The translations under genes and the position numbers were made by a program. 64,000 nucleotides of DNA from a virus: positions 62,001 to 126,000 of IMG/VR virus record IMGVR_UViG_3300009508_000011; one strand, written 5' to 3'. This document shows positions 49,523 through 58,055 of this stretch, piece by piece. Within the stretch, counting starts at the first letter, position 1. Each line of letters opens with the position of its first letter. The notes beneath the pieces are model-generated. The model saw nothing but the letters and a program-made list of their open reading frames with translations, was not told the DNA's origin and searched no databases.

Positions 49523-50287
49523 TTAGGTGTCAAATCCCATTTCTTCAAATAGTTCAGCACACTTGAAGTGGAATATGTCGCAAGTAGTAACAACCACTAG
49601 CTCACCAAATTGATTTTCATTTTCAGTTCCCTCTTCGCCATGTGGGTCTGGTTCAAAATGAATACCACACGACACGGGGAAGAATCTAGGTGAATTACGA
49701 TTACCAAACTCCTCTACTTCTAAAGTAGCATATACATGCTCTTCAACATTGTACCTAGACTGACGGTCTACTTTATATTCAGCAGTGACCGAATTAGTAA
49801 TAATGAAACTAATACCGTTATCCAATAATACTTCTTCAAGACCTTTCCATAGTTCTGTTTCGGTTAAACCTTTACCGTTACCTAGAAGGTTCCATAACTC
49901 TGAAACATCGATTAATACGAAACCAACCTCATGGTCAATTACATCAAGGTTATGTTTAAGTAAATCTAAGAAACATTCAGCGGTGGCAAATGCTGCGGTG
50001 GGTGTAGATACTAAATCGAATCGTGTTGGGGATATCTCAGTAGTTAACTGTCTAATCAGTTGACTGAAAACTGTCTCCCCATCAAATACCATGATTGATT
50101 TATTCTCACCCTTTTCGGAGTTATACTCAGCTAGGTTTACCCCTAGTTCACGAGTTAGACGTTTACTTAATAAAGAACGTCCACCTTGATTAAGAGAACC
50201 TACAACGACGCCAACTGAATCGTGGAAATCGTTAATTGTTTCAAATAGAGGGGTCAATTCTTTATCTTTAATTAATTGTTTAAACAT
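49523..50287 (-). CDS. Possible RecA-fold ATPase with degenerate Walker A
   Basis: 254 residues, ATG at 50287 preferred (AAAGGAAA upstream). SVGVVVGSLNQGGRSLLSKR (about 24-43) occupies the Walker A position but reads GGRS in place of GKS/T. EVGFVLIDVSELWNLL (about 120-135) is Walker B-like and SFIITNSV (about 160-167) fits the following strand. The pattern is like RecA/DnaB-type ATPases (recombinases or helicases). Catalysis is doubtful with the altered loop. Role uncertain. Confidence 0.5.
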   Translation of the reverse strand: MFKQLIKDKELTPLFETINDFHDSVGVVVGSLNQGGRSLLSKRLTRELGVNLAEYNSEKGENKSIMVFDGETVFSQLIRQLTTEISPTRFDLVSTPTAAFATAECFLDLLKHNLDVIDHEVGFVLIDVSELWNLLGNGKGLTETELWKGLEEVLLDNGISFIITNSVTAEYKVDRQSRYNVEEHVYATLEVEEFGNRNSPRFFPVSCGIHFEPDPHGEEGTENENQFGELVVVTTCDIFHFKCAELFEEMGFDT

Positions 50288-50339
50288 CAAGTGGTTTCCT
50301 TTTATATTTATACTTGTTAGTTACACTCACTCAAAAGAT

Positions 50340-50366
50340 TACCTGAGTGTGTATTTTTGCACCCAA
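50340..50366 (-). promoter_or_regulatory. Promoter-like element with inverted repeat
   Basis: Minus strand GCAAAAATACACACTCAGG, similar to the shell-gene element AAAAATTACACACTC. The ACTCA here pairs with TGAGT 15 bases downstream. Confidence 0.4.
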
Positions 50367-50384
50367 ACGACGTAAGGAAATAAA

Positions 50385-51443
50385 TCACTCACGGTTACGT
50401 TCCATGCTATTCTCAGACATCTCTACTGGTCTACAGGTTTCGTACATTACGTGACTATCTTGTTGTTCTTTTAACACTTCGATAATGTCATTGTATTCAC
50501 AATCCCAGTATTCCATTTCGATGAGCACCTCACCAAGCTTAAGGTCGGGTTCAAACTTGGTTATTCGATGACACATGTCTTTCTGTATTAGCGTATGGGA
50601 GAATTCAAACACATCACCCTGACACTCTGCACGATATGACATAACGTCTAACTTAGGTAACGTACTCTTATTTGAGTAATATGTCCCTAGGTTATACAGT
50701 TCTAACTTTATAGTACTACCTGACTTAACGACGGCGGGGAGGCTATCGTCCATAATTAAATTACTTATAGTTTCCGTCCCACCATAGAAATCTAACAGGT
50801 CTCTAAGTTCATCCCAAAATGCATCATCCAAGCTATCGCTAGCAACGGCTAACTCAGTTGCCTGTTTGAAGTTATGGAACTTACGAAAAGGTAGGTTTTC
50901 AACACTTAATAGAATGGTTAGCGTTGGTTTAATCTCTATTATATTGGCAGGAATAACAGCACAACGAATAACCTGCTTACCGTCTTTACTGTAATGGTAT
51001 CCATGTAGTTCCTTATATTTACCAGTATAGTTGGGGTCTATATATTCAGATAAGCCTGCACCGAATATATGTACCATACTAGGATACAGTATTACAGTGT
51101 CACCACAAAGAAGTATGGTATCGTGGTAACCTTGTATATCATCATACGTGGTACGGATACTATTATCTTCCTCTTTAGCATTGTGAATCATATACGGCGT
51201 GCTTTGTGAGTCCAAAACATCATATAGGTAACAAACAGACCCGTCACCGTTAAGGGCACGGTCTACATGTTCTTCTATGGGAATGGAATTACGATTGACC
51301 GTGAGGTTGTCAGAATACTTATTAGTAGGTGTTAATCTACGTATTCCGTTTTCATCGAGTGAAGTCTTGTATGCTTTACCATCTACAATAATATCACTCT
51401 TGTCCCTTGCCACTGAGGGAGCTGCTACTTTTAGATAATCCAT
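50385..51443 (-). CDS. Unknown 352-aa protein
   Basis: ATG at 51443 preferred because TTGGAG lies eight bases upstream. Mixed composition, acidic, many Asp and Tyr residues. It overlaps the 62-aa gene by 50 bases. No motif recognised. Confidence 0.67.
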   Translation of the reverse strand: MDYLKVAAPSVARDKSDIIVDGKAYKTSLDENGIRRLTPTNKYSDNLTVNRNSIPIEEHVDRALNGDGSVCYLYDVLDSQSTPYMIHNAKEEDNSIRTTYDDIQGYHDTILLCGDTVILYPSMVHIFGAGLSEYIDPNYTGKYKELHGYHYSKDGKQVIRCAVIPANIIEIKPTLTILLSVENLPFRKFHNFKQATELAVASDSLDDAFWDELRDLLDFYGGTETISNLIMDDSLPAVVKSGSTIKLELYNLGTYYSNKSTLPKLDVMSYRAECQGDVFEFSHTLIQKDMCHRITKFEPDLKLGEVLIEMEYWDCEYNDIIEVLKEQQDSHVMYETCRPVEMSENSMERNRE

Positions 51444-51582
51444 TGTTATCTCCAATTGTACTTCGTAAGTAATAATCTATATCATCAACAATTGATGCAA
51501 CTTCGTCGTTCCTGGGAGTATCTAGTAACGACTTAACTTCAGTCACGGCTGCCAATAACTGTTCATTATTTTCTATGGACAT
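51394..51582 (-). CDS. Unknown 62-aa protein
   Basis: Starts MSIENNEQLLAAVTE, with GGGAGA upstream, in a one-base overlap (TAATG) with the stop of the 187-aa gene. Helical, acidic, with a Ser-rich end. It overlaps the next gene by 50 bases, so the C-terminus is shared coding sequence. Confidence 0.6.
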   Translation of the reverse strand: MSIENNEQLLAAVTEVKSLLDTPRNDEVASIVDDIDYYLRSTIGDNNGLSKSSSSLSGKGQE

Positions 51583-52145
51583 TAGCGTCTTCTCCCACCT
51601 CTACGTCCAGCTTGTTTATTCATAGCGCGCATTTGTTTATGGTTTGGCTGATAACCCTTGTGTTTAGGTAGTCGGTCATGCCCCTTACGGAATAACATGC
51701 TGTCACCATCAAAATCCGATGCTATATCCTCAATAGCCATTGCTGGTGAAGAATCAACAACCGATATGTTGTGTGCCGCTAAAGCTAGTGCCACTTTACG
51801 ACCAAGTCTGCCCACACCACCACAACCAACAATAACAGTCTTAGATTCCCTTTCCTTACTCAAGCGTTCTTGCTCAGCCCTGAATTCGCTCAAAGCTTTC
51901 TTATCAGATTCTGGAGTATAGCAAGTAAAGCTACCGCTACCGTAGTTTTCTTTACAGAACATAATCATTGTCATGGTGTGGTCATCACCAATCCAACCTG
52001 GGTCATTAGTAGCTTCTTCTTCATCGTCTACTAGAATCCAGATAGGTGCATCTTTTTCGCCTGCTTGAATGGCTTCAATGTTAACCTTAATGAATTTCTT
52101 CGTCTCGGTACACTGCATCAACATCCTTAATTTTGGTTCTTTCAT
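51582..52145 (-). CDS. Unknown 187-aa protein with Rossmann-like segment and basic tail
   Basis: KTVIVGCGGVGRLGRKVALA (about 102-121) followed by HNISVVDSS resembles a dinucleotide-binding GxGGxG unit (as in E1-like or NAD-binding proteins), but sits in the middle of the protein. The C-terminus is strongly basic (NKQAGRRGGRRR). The N-terminal half is acidic. No known family. Ribosome-binding site GGAGAG. Confidence 0.6.
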   Translation of the reverse strand: MKEPKLRMLMQCTETKKFIKVNIEAIQAGEKDAPIWILVDDEEEATNDPGWIGDDHTMTMIMFCKENYGSGSFTCYTPESDKKALSEFRAEQERLSKERESKTVIVGCGGVGRLGRKVALALAAHNISVVDSSPAMAIEDIASDFDGDSMLFRKGHDRLPKHKGYQPNHKQMRAMNKQAGRRGGRRR

Positions 52146-52197
52146 TACTTTCTCTCCGTTTATTCAAAAAAAGTATAGCGGCACTAGGCCGCTGTAT

Positions 52198-52560
52198 TTA
52201 AAAGATACTTGTGTATAACATGAACCCACCAGTATAACCGATGATGAAACACATTATCCAAAGTATAACCTTACGTATCCTTTTCCATATTAGTAACCAA
52301 TGTTCTTTATCTAACGTTACAAACATCATGAAGATGTATAACGAAGCTAAACCAATGGGCCATAGGAACCAACCTAGATGGAATAAAACAACTGCGGGTA
52401 CAGGACCTACGGCATATTCCAGTTGTTTGTACATAAACAAGCTATCTTTACCCAATGATAGGTTTATGGCTACCACGCAAGATAGTAACCATATAGACAA
52501 CCCTATTAGAACATTAAGCCAAGTTGGTACATGTTCCATACACCACGTTAACCATTCCAT
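52198..52560 (-). CDS. Multi-span membrane protein
   Basis: 120 residues with four hydrophobic segments (about 14-32, 50-66, 68-84 and 98-118) and little hydrophilic sequence. Probably inner membrane. Ribosome-binding site AGGGGA. No family recognised. Confidence 0.72.
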   Translation of the reverse strand: MEWLTWCMEHVPTWLNVLIGLSIWLLSCVVAINLSLGKDSLFMYKQLEYAVGPVPAVVLFHLGWFLWPIGLASLYIFMMFVTLDKEHWLLIWKRIRKVILWIMCFIIGYTGGFMLYTSIF

Positions 52561-52571
52561 TTACTTGTCCC

Positions 52572-52958
52572 CTATGCTACCTCTGTTTCTATAGCGTCTT
52601 CTACAGCCTGCTTAAGGCGTCTTGCTACATAACGAGTACGTTGCTTTTTGGTTGTACCTGACACCTGAGACATATAGTCCATGGTAGTGCCAACGTATGA
52701 CATGAATGCTAATGCATCCGCGAAGTCTTCTACTGACTTTAATGTCGGTGGATATTCAAGATTGTTTTCTACAACTTCACCGTTCTCGTATACACGACGA
52801 ACATGTCCATTGTAAGATACTACGATATTTGCTTTCGCGTTTTTGAATCTAAAGCGGTTTACTTCAATGTCCGGATTGGTACATTCTACTACTTCAGGTT
52901 TATCCTGTCCAGCGATTTCACAAGCTACATTCCACATAACTTTGTTCCTTTCATTCAC
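52572..52958 (-). CDS. Unknown 128-aa protein
   Basis: Starts MNERNKVMWNVACEIAG with an AAAGGAA ribosome-binding site. Beta-strand centre (KANIVVSYNGHVRRVYENGE) and a basic helix (KKQRTRYVARRLKQAVED) near the end. It is 11 bases upstream of the membrane protein gene. Function unknown. Confidence 0.68.
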   Translation of the reverse strand: MNERNKVMWNVACEIAGQDKPEVVECTNPDIEVNRFRFKNAKANIVVSYNGHVRRVYENGEVVENNLEYPPTLKSVEDFADALAFMSYVGTTMDYMSQVSGTTKKQRTRYVARRLKQAVEDAIETEVA

Positions 52959-52994
52959 AAAATCAGATTCTATTGAATCATTAGTTAATATTAA

Positions 52995-53273
52995 TTAGAA
53001 GACACAAACCTTCTTACCCTCTGGAGTTTCAATAACCCCAGTTACCCAGCCAAAACTATCTTGTTCACCGGGGTAGACTTTGATACCCTTAGGTTCCATT
53101 ACATTAGCTATCGTAGCATAGTTTGGATTACCCTTTGGAGTTATCAAATGTTTTTCTGCTGCCACTGCTATTTCAGCAGGGACTTTATCTTCGACAATGA
53201 AACCGTAATTGTCCACTGGGACATTAACTTTATCAAGGTCGAGTATTCCCGAAACGAACGCTTCAATTTCCAT
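52995..53273 (-). CDS. Unknown 92-aa protein
   Basis: Starts MEIEAFVSGILDLDK with only a weak AGAGA ribosome-binding site. Acidic N-terminus, Gly/Pro-rich end. It overlaps the upstream frame (53168-53680) by 106 bases, which is unusual here; one of the two may have a different end. Confidence 0.55.
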   Translation of the reverse strand: MEIEAFVSGILDLDKVNVPVDNYGFIVEDKVPAEIAVAAEKHLITPKGNPNYATIANVMEPKGIKVYPGEQDSFGWVTGVIETPEGKKVCVF

Positions 53274-53680
53274 ATAGTCTCTCTTCTATCGTTGGTTATT
53301 TCGAATTCGTTAAACACTATATCCACTATAGTCTCTGCACTATAGTCAGGATTAGTTTCGTAGATATTACGTGCCCTACGCATGAAACCCTTAGGTAAAG
53401 GATAACCGCCCACTATAGTAATGTTAGTGAATGTATTTTTCCACCCATCCCTACTGTGTTCGATTTGTACTTCTCTCTTACCTAAATAGGAAACATGTGA
53501 TGCACATGAATCTACTAATACTTCATTGTAAACCCTACGAAGTACTTTTGAAACACCAGTAGTTTTCACCGTTGTATGTTCCAATAGGAGTAGTGGTTCT
53601 ACACCATCTAAGAATGCACGTAGATGTAATAGCAACACTCTCCTAAGTATTTGTTGTTGTTCATCAGCGCTGGTATGCAT
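53168..53680 (-). CDS. Unknown 170-aa protein
   Basis: Starts MHTSADEQQQILRRV with GGGAG. Basic and helical; no motif. The last 35 residues lie inside the next gene's region in another frame, so a frameshift or true overlap is possible. A promoter-like AATTATTTTCACAAATATATT lies upstream. Confidence 0.6.
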   Translation of the reverse strand: MHTSADEQQQILRRVLLLHLRAFLDGVEPLLLLEHTTVKTTGVSKVLRRVYNEVLVDSCASHVSYLGKREVQIEHSRDGWKNTFTNITIVGGYPLPKGFMRRARNIYETNPDYSAETIVDIVFNEFEITNDRRETIWKLKRSFREYSTLIKLMSQWTITVSLSKIKSLLK

Positions 53681-53756
53681 TGCAACTCCCGTTTATTAGT
53701 TACGTTTGTACATATCACCAATATAATATATTTGTGAAAATAATTTCGTTGGATGG

Positions 53757-53796
53757 CAAAAGTAAATAGGGAACCGCCATAGTAGCAGTTCCCTAT
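53757..53796 (-). terminator. Hairpin followed by TTACTTTTGCCATC
   Basis: TAGGGAAC/GTTCCCTA (53767-53774 with 53788-53795), followed on the minus strand by a variant of the ACTTATGCCGTC motif. It lies after the 72-aa gene. Confidence 0.7.
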
Positions 53797-53810
53797 ACAA
53801 ATGTTACCTG

Positions 53811-54029
53811 TTAGTGGAATATAGAATCTTGTTCCTTACTACACCCACAGGAATTGCGCAGCCCTGAAATAAGTTCCTTACTAGGAACAATGACACTCTG
53901 TCCACATTCGCACTCACATTTCCAGTGAGGTTCTTCAGCAACCGCTCCGTGTGGACGGTTACCAACGAATGCTCTTGCAGTAAGAGCCCCAAAACGACCA
54001 TTAGATAGGTCAAGGTTTCCTGTACTCAT
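53811..54029 (-). CDS. Stand-alone zinc-binding domain (CxCxCG...SCGC type)
   Basis: 72 residues. GRFGALTARAFVG, then WKCECECGQSVIV (about 36-48), then LISGLRNSCGC (about 53-63), match a zinc domain usually attached to AP2 or HNH homing endonucleases of phages (F-G-x-L-T, W-x-C-x-C-x-CG, L-x-S-G-x-x-x-SCGC). No nuclease part is present. It could be a DNA-binding protein or the remnant of an endonuclease gene. A hairpin CCATG/CATGG lies just before its ribosome-binding site. Confidence 0.7.
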   Translation of the reverse strand: MSTGNLDLSNGRFGALTARAFVGNRPHGAVAEEPHWKCECECGQSVIVPSKELISGLRNSCGCSKEQDSIFH

Positions 54030-54137
54030 TGTTATATTTTATCTCCATGTTTTAGCATGGGAACTTCACTCCCCATAAAAGTAGAAAGAGGTGTATTTTT
54101 TTATAACTACGAAAAAACAGACCTCACCTATTTAAGG

Positions 54138-56309
54138 TTAACAATAGACCACTTCCGCATCTGGATGACGTTCTAGGAATTTATCCGTAGAAGTCTTCTT
54201 AGAATAGGATGGCTTATTATTAGCCTTGCTCTCTTCGGCGCTTCTAACTAACTCATCGTAAGTTAAAGGTACACCGCCATCGTCCTGACTAATTGCAACG
54301 AGGTACTTCAGAGTCTGCTCTACACGAACTCTTGAGAATGCGTCATTAATTGTACTTAGTTGTTCCTTAAGTCTATCAATCTCATCTCTAAGTTCTTTCT
54401 GTTCCTGCTGTGCCATAACTTGTTGTTCAGTAAGTTTGTTACCATCTTTACCAGCAAGGCGCATACAGTCACGTGGGTCAATTCCGTAGTACTGCAAGTT
54501 CTTACCTTTCATGATAAACCAACCAGCTAATAACCAAGATATAACCATATCATCGTGCCCTGATGAAGTATGGTCTATACGACCGTTCTTAACAACAAGA
54601 GACCTGATTTGGTCAGACAGCACTTTACAATGAACAGAGCCACCGGCGCGTTTTGCAAGTTCAGGTAGAATGTTAACGTATAGTTCCTTACGTGACTCAG
54701 CAGTAGTGACAAAACCAAACTTAGTTTTGATTGCTTCGTAGAAGAAACTAGAGCGAGTAGCTAAAGGAGTATTAAGCATAGCTTGTAACTTCTTATCACC
54801 AGCTGCTTCATTAACCACTGTATTGTAAATACGAGTGAATGGGTCTATACCATGTTTAGGTAACTCTATCAGTAAGGTCTCTAGGAAAGTTATACCAGAT
54901 GACTTACGTTCGATGTTGATAGTGATGTTTCTGTACTTCACCATTAGTTCAACAACGTATAGGGCTAACGTTAGTATATAGGATTCATTCATGGCCGCTG
55001 TGGCCACTACAGACATGTCTGTGATGTCCATTAATACTAAACCTGTATCATCCCTACCTACCAATTCAGATGTATCCATACCTAATACGAAGTTACCATT
55101 GAGCATACGCTCTTCTATTTCTTCTTCTGGAATTAACCAGTTGAATAGATAACCGTCCTTAGATATAGAACTATGTTGATATTCAATTTCCGAATCTTTG
55201 ATAAGGTCATTAAGTTTAGGGGATAGCGGAGAACGTAGTGTACCAGAAGTCCATACGTTGAAGAAATCTCGGTCAGCCTCATCTCCCACGGCATTTGTGT
55301 TTGATAATACATCACGTAACCAAGCATCGTCTTTACCGACCTGTCTATGTGAGAACGTACCATTGATAAGAGGTTTCTTACCCTTAGAGTTCTTACGCAC
55401 GACTTTATGTAGTGTTTTAGTATCAGGTAGGTCAAAGTACATCTCAGACCAGATAGCACCACCGTGTATAAGGTCGTACATGTATTTACCATCACGGTCA
55501 TCTTTCTTACCAGCTGTTGTGGTAAAGATGTTTCCGTAAGGTTGGTTATTTATCTCAGCTTCTTCACGAGCAGCTGTAGTAGATGCAAGCATTGCAGGAA
55601 TGATTGTACCAATGAATTTAATGAATGGACCTTCATCAATATGGATTATAGGTGAAGTAAGTCCACGACCAACATTAAGTGCAGCAGCTTCTGAAGATTG
55701 TGCTACAGATGTGTTGTATTTATTACCACGTTCATTGTAAGTGATTTGTTGCTGGTTATCAGCATCGTTACGGTGAACACGTAAGTACTCTGGTAATAAG
55801 TTGATAATGTTTTTAATACGTTCAACGTTGGCAACACGTAGACCATTATCTTTGGTCAACATGTTAATCTTAGAGTTCCATAGTTTAAATAGTTCTAACC
55901 AAACTATTAATAAATCGGTACCTAGTGATTTACCCAACTGACGAGGCATGATTAAAGCAAAGTCAACGTTATTAAAGAAAGAGAAATATAATGCAACGTT
56001 AGCACGATTTAATCTATACTGATTTGGTTTCATACCGGCTTGTGCAGGTACTCTAGCAATCTCTCTGAAGAAATACCAAGGATTATGTTGAATCTCTTGG
56101 GCCACCATTGTCTTCTGTCGTTCTGTTAGAGTTTTTGAATAGGGGTCTACTCCCTGAAGCTCCGGCTGTAACAACACTAAAGGAAAGTAACAGTTCTCAA
56201 TACCCATTGACCTATAAAGGCCAACTAGATTAAGTGCTGATTGATTTTTAGTCTTAGTGTCTATCATGGCCGAGGGATAACGAGCATAGTCTTGTTTAAA
56301 GAGTATCAT
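54138..56309 (-). CDS. terL: Large terminase subunit (TerL)
   Basis: 723 residues. ATPase: Walker A PRQLGKS at 122-128, Walker B IIHIDE at 221-226, coupling motif TTTAG at 263-267. RNase H-like nuclease: MDTSELVGRD with Asp412, a central acidic residue in NIERKSSG near 465-472, and GHDDMVIS (584-591) with the final Asp pair. A C-terminal coiled coil (about 622-655) is extra and may contact the portal or partners. It cuts and packages the concatemeric phage DNA. Ribosome-binding site AAAAGG. Confidence 0.95.
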   Translation of the reverse strand: MILFKQDYARYPSAMIDTKTKNQSALNLVGLYRSMGIENCYFPLVLLQPELQGVDPYSKTLTERQKTMVAQEIQHNPWYFFREIARVPAQAGMKPNQYRLNRANVALYFSFFNNVDFALIMPRQLGKSLGTDLLIVWLELFKLWNSKINMLTKDNGLRVANVERIKNIINLLPEYLRVHRNDADNQQQITYNERGNKYNTSVAQSSEAAALNVGRGLTSPIIHIDEGPFIKFIGTIIPAMLASTTAAREEAEINNQPYGNIFTTTAGKKDDRDGKYMYDLIHGGAIWSEMYFDLPDTKTLHKVVRKNSKGKKPLINGTFSHRQVGKDDAWLRDVLSNTNAVGDEADRDFFNVWTSGTLRSPLSPKLNDLIKDSEIEYQHSSISKDGYLFNWLIPEEEIEERMLNGNFVLGMDTSELVGRDDTGLVLMDITDMSVVATAAMNESYILTLALYVVELMVKYRNITINIERKSSGITFLETLLIELPKHGIDPFTRIYNTVVNEAAGDKKLQAMLNTPLATRSSFFYEAIKTKFGFVTTAESRKELYVNILPELAKRAGGSVHCKVLSDQIRSLVVKNGRIDHTSSGHDDMVISWLLAGWFIMKGKNLQYYGIDPRDCMRLAGKDGNKLTEQQVMAQQEQKELRDEIDRLKEQLSTINDAFSRVRVEQTLKYLVAISQDDGGVPLTYDELVRSAEESKANNKPSYSKKTSTDKFLERHPDAEVVYC

Positions 56310-56370
56310 TGTTAATGCCTTTTATGGTCCAAAGCCATTCTGTTAAAATGGTATGTAGTTCATATAAAGA

Positions 56371-56398
56371 CAAAAAAATAAAGGGGACAACCGCCCCC
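56371..56398 (-). terminator. Weak intrinsic terminator
   Basis: GGGG/CCCC stem (56383-56397), followed on the minus strand by TTTATTTTTTTG. It lies between the small broken frame and terL, which would then need its own promoter. Confidence 0.6.
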
Positions 56399-56414
56399 GC
56401 TATTTATCTAAAGA

Positions 56415-56544
56415 TTACTGATTCAAGACACCGGCGGCAAAATCATTTGCAGTGGTTACCTGTTCATCACCGATATAGTCGAATGATATAATGTCTAGAT
56501 GCTGGAGTTAGTTCCCAGAAAGATATTAAGTTTTTATTAGACAT
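56415..56544 (-). pseudogene. Small frame broken by an apparent +1 frameshift
   Basis: From the ATG at 56544 the first frame encodes MSNKNLISFWELTPASRHY and stops after 25 residues (56467). A +1 shift near the TCTAGAC would continue into a frame reading LDIISFDYIGDEQVTTANDF and ending at 56415, about 42 residues in all. It may be a decayed gene, a sequencing error or a programmed frameshift. Confidence 0.4.
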
Positions 56545-56558
56545 TGTTCTACCTTTTA

Positions 56559-56903
56559 TTATTGTTGCCAACCAATTAATTGAATTGATAAAGTGGAGAG
56601 GTCTCCAGAGAGATACTCCCACACCTTATCTACATATGCCTTTAAATCAGCTTTAACCAACTGTTCGGCAAATGATACATCAAATTCATGGGGTAGGTTT
56701 TGTACTAACTCTTCCCCTAGAATTATTAAATATACCCTACCATCAAGACTAGCCATGAACGGTAACCTATTATCGGATATATTTTCTTTAAAGAAATATC
56801 CATCTACTGTATATCCGGGAGGATTCAGGGAGTAGACTTCAATTAAATTACCTAACCCCTCCGGATGCTTATCCAGTAGATTAGGTATACCATATCTTGA
56901 CAT
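56559..56903 (-). CDS. Unknown 114-aa protein
   Basis: ATG at 56903 (MSRYGIPNLLDKHP) chosen for the AAGGAAG ribosome-binding site; a longer frame lies inside the upstream gene. Beta-rich with an acidic helical end. Function unknown; it follows the 370-aa gene by 13 bases. Confidence 0.68.
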   Translation of the reverse strand: MSRYGIPNLLDKHPEGLGNLIEVYSLNPPGYTVDGYFFKENISDNRLPFMASLDGRVYLIILGEELVQNLPHEFDVSFAEQLVKADLKAYVDKVWEYLSGDLSTLSIQLIGWQQ

Positions 56904-56916
56904 TGTAACTTCCTTA

Positions 56917-58029
56917 CTAATCCGTGAAGTACTGTGCCTCATCGAACTGTTCATGGTATTCCAGCGCCCAACGTCCAGCTGCAACTTCCATGGCCATATC
57001 GCAAATATACCAGTCTTTCTCGTTGCACAATCTTCGCCATATTTCAGGGTGGAAATTATCATCGCGGTGAGGGCAACCACAAACCATGCCTTCAACCTCA
57101 AATAAATCTATACCTAAATCATTTAGTCCCTTAACCGAACCATCTGGAAACAGTACAAATAGGTCATACCACTTAGTATAGTTCTCAGCTGTAAGTATTG
57201 GTTTATCGGAAGGCGATTGGGATAACAACATGATACCGCGTTTAGATTCGTAAGGTCCAGATTTCTTCTGTGGTACTTCGCCTCCGTTTGGATATTCCAT
57301 ATAGGTAGTTGGCATACTAAGTGAGTTAGGTTGTACATCACGAGCCTTGGCGATTATCATTTCAACATCACCGCCAGACTCTGACGATAGAATGATATCG
57401 TTAGTTACGAGAGACCCATCTGGTGGAACTATGCCATCAACTGGAGCCTTTGCTGTAACTACGGTTATTTCCTTATTACGACACATTTCCTTAATCTTAT
57501 TTAAAGCAGTGTCCATACCATCGGTCGGTAACTCCTTATCGCGTATAACTATAGAGTCATCACCACATAGGTACGCCATGTGTGAGCTTATAAATGAAGT
57601 TATTTGCAATATAGGATTTAAGGCAATATGAATGGTTTCCATGTCGTATTCGTAGTCATTAGGTACCACATCAACAGATATTAATTTATTATCCCGCTTA
57701 CCACAGAGTAACACTATATCCTTAAGTATACCGTTAAGTCTTTGTGCAGTACGGATACCTTCAACTGGTATATCATCCTCTAACACTGGATAACTAAACG
57801 AGTGGTCTTTCTGAAGGAAGTGTGGTACTACTATAGTAACGCCGGTATACGTAGCCATGAGTTGTTTAATGTATTCATAATCGTCGATGTTTTCACAAGG
57901 GTCACGAACCGCAACTACGTGATGTACCAACTTGCCTAGATATGGGTTAAGTTGTTTTCCATGACAAATTAGTTGCACTATACCAGGTTTAGCATTTTCA
58001 ACCTTCTTAATGAATGGTAACTTTTTCAT
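56917..58029 (-). CDS. Unknown 370-aa protein
   Basis: Starts MKKLPFIKKVENAKP with the shared AAATAAAAGGAAAG leader. Mixed alpha/beta with several Cys residues (VCGCPHRDDNFH near 311-322), which may bind metal. No family recognised. Confidence 0.68.
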   Translation of the reverse strand: MKKLPFIKKVENAKPGIVQLICHGKQLNPYLGKLVHHVVAVRDPCENIDDYEYIKQLMATYTGVTIVVPHFLQKDHSFSYPVLEDDIPVEGIRTAQRLNGILKDIVLLCGKRDNKLISVDVVPNDYEYDMETIHIALNPILQITSFISSHMAYLCGDDSIVIRDKELPTDGMDTALNKIKEMCRNKEITVVTAKAPVDGIVPPDGSLVTNDIILSSESGGDVEMIIAKARDVQPNSLSMPTTYMEYPNGGEVPQKKSGPYESKRGIMLLSQSPSDKPILTAENYTKWYDLFVLFPDGSVKGLNDLGIDLFEVEGMVCGCPHRDDNFHPEIWRRLCNEKDWYICDMAMEVAAGRWALEYHEQFDEAQYFTD

Positions 58030-58055
58030 TGTACTTTCCTTTTATTTAAAGTAAT

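Noticed and set aside
51582-52145. A DFDGDSM stretch in the 187-aa protein, similar to the RNA polymerase catalytic loop
   Set aside because: The protein is too short, lacks the other beta-prime landmarks, and the sequence around the stretch does not match. It is probably chance.
56904-57101. A long N-terminal extension of the 114-aa gene inside its neighbour
   Set aside because: The sequence is the out-of-frame shadow of the 370-aa gene; the ATG at 56903 has a strong ribosome-binding site just after that gene's stop.
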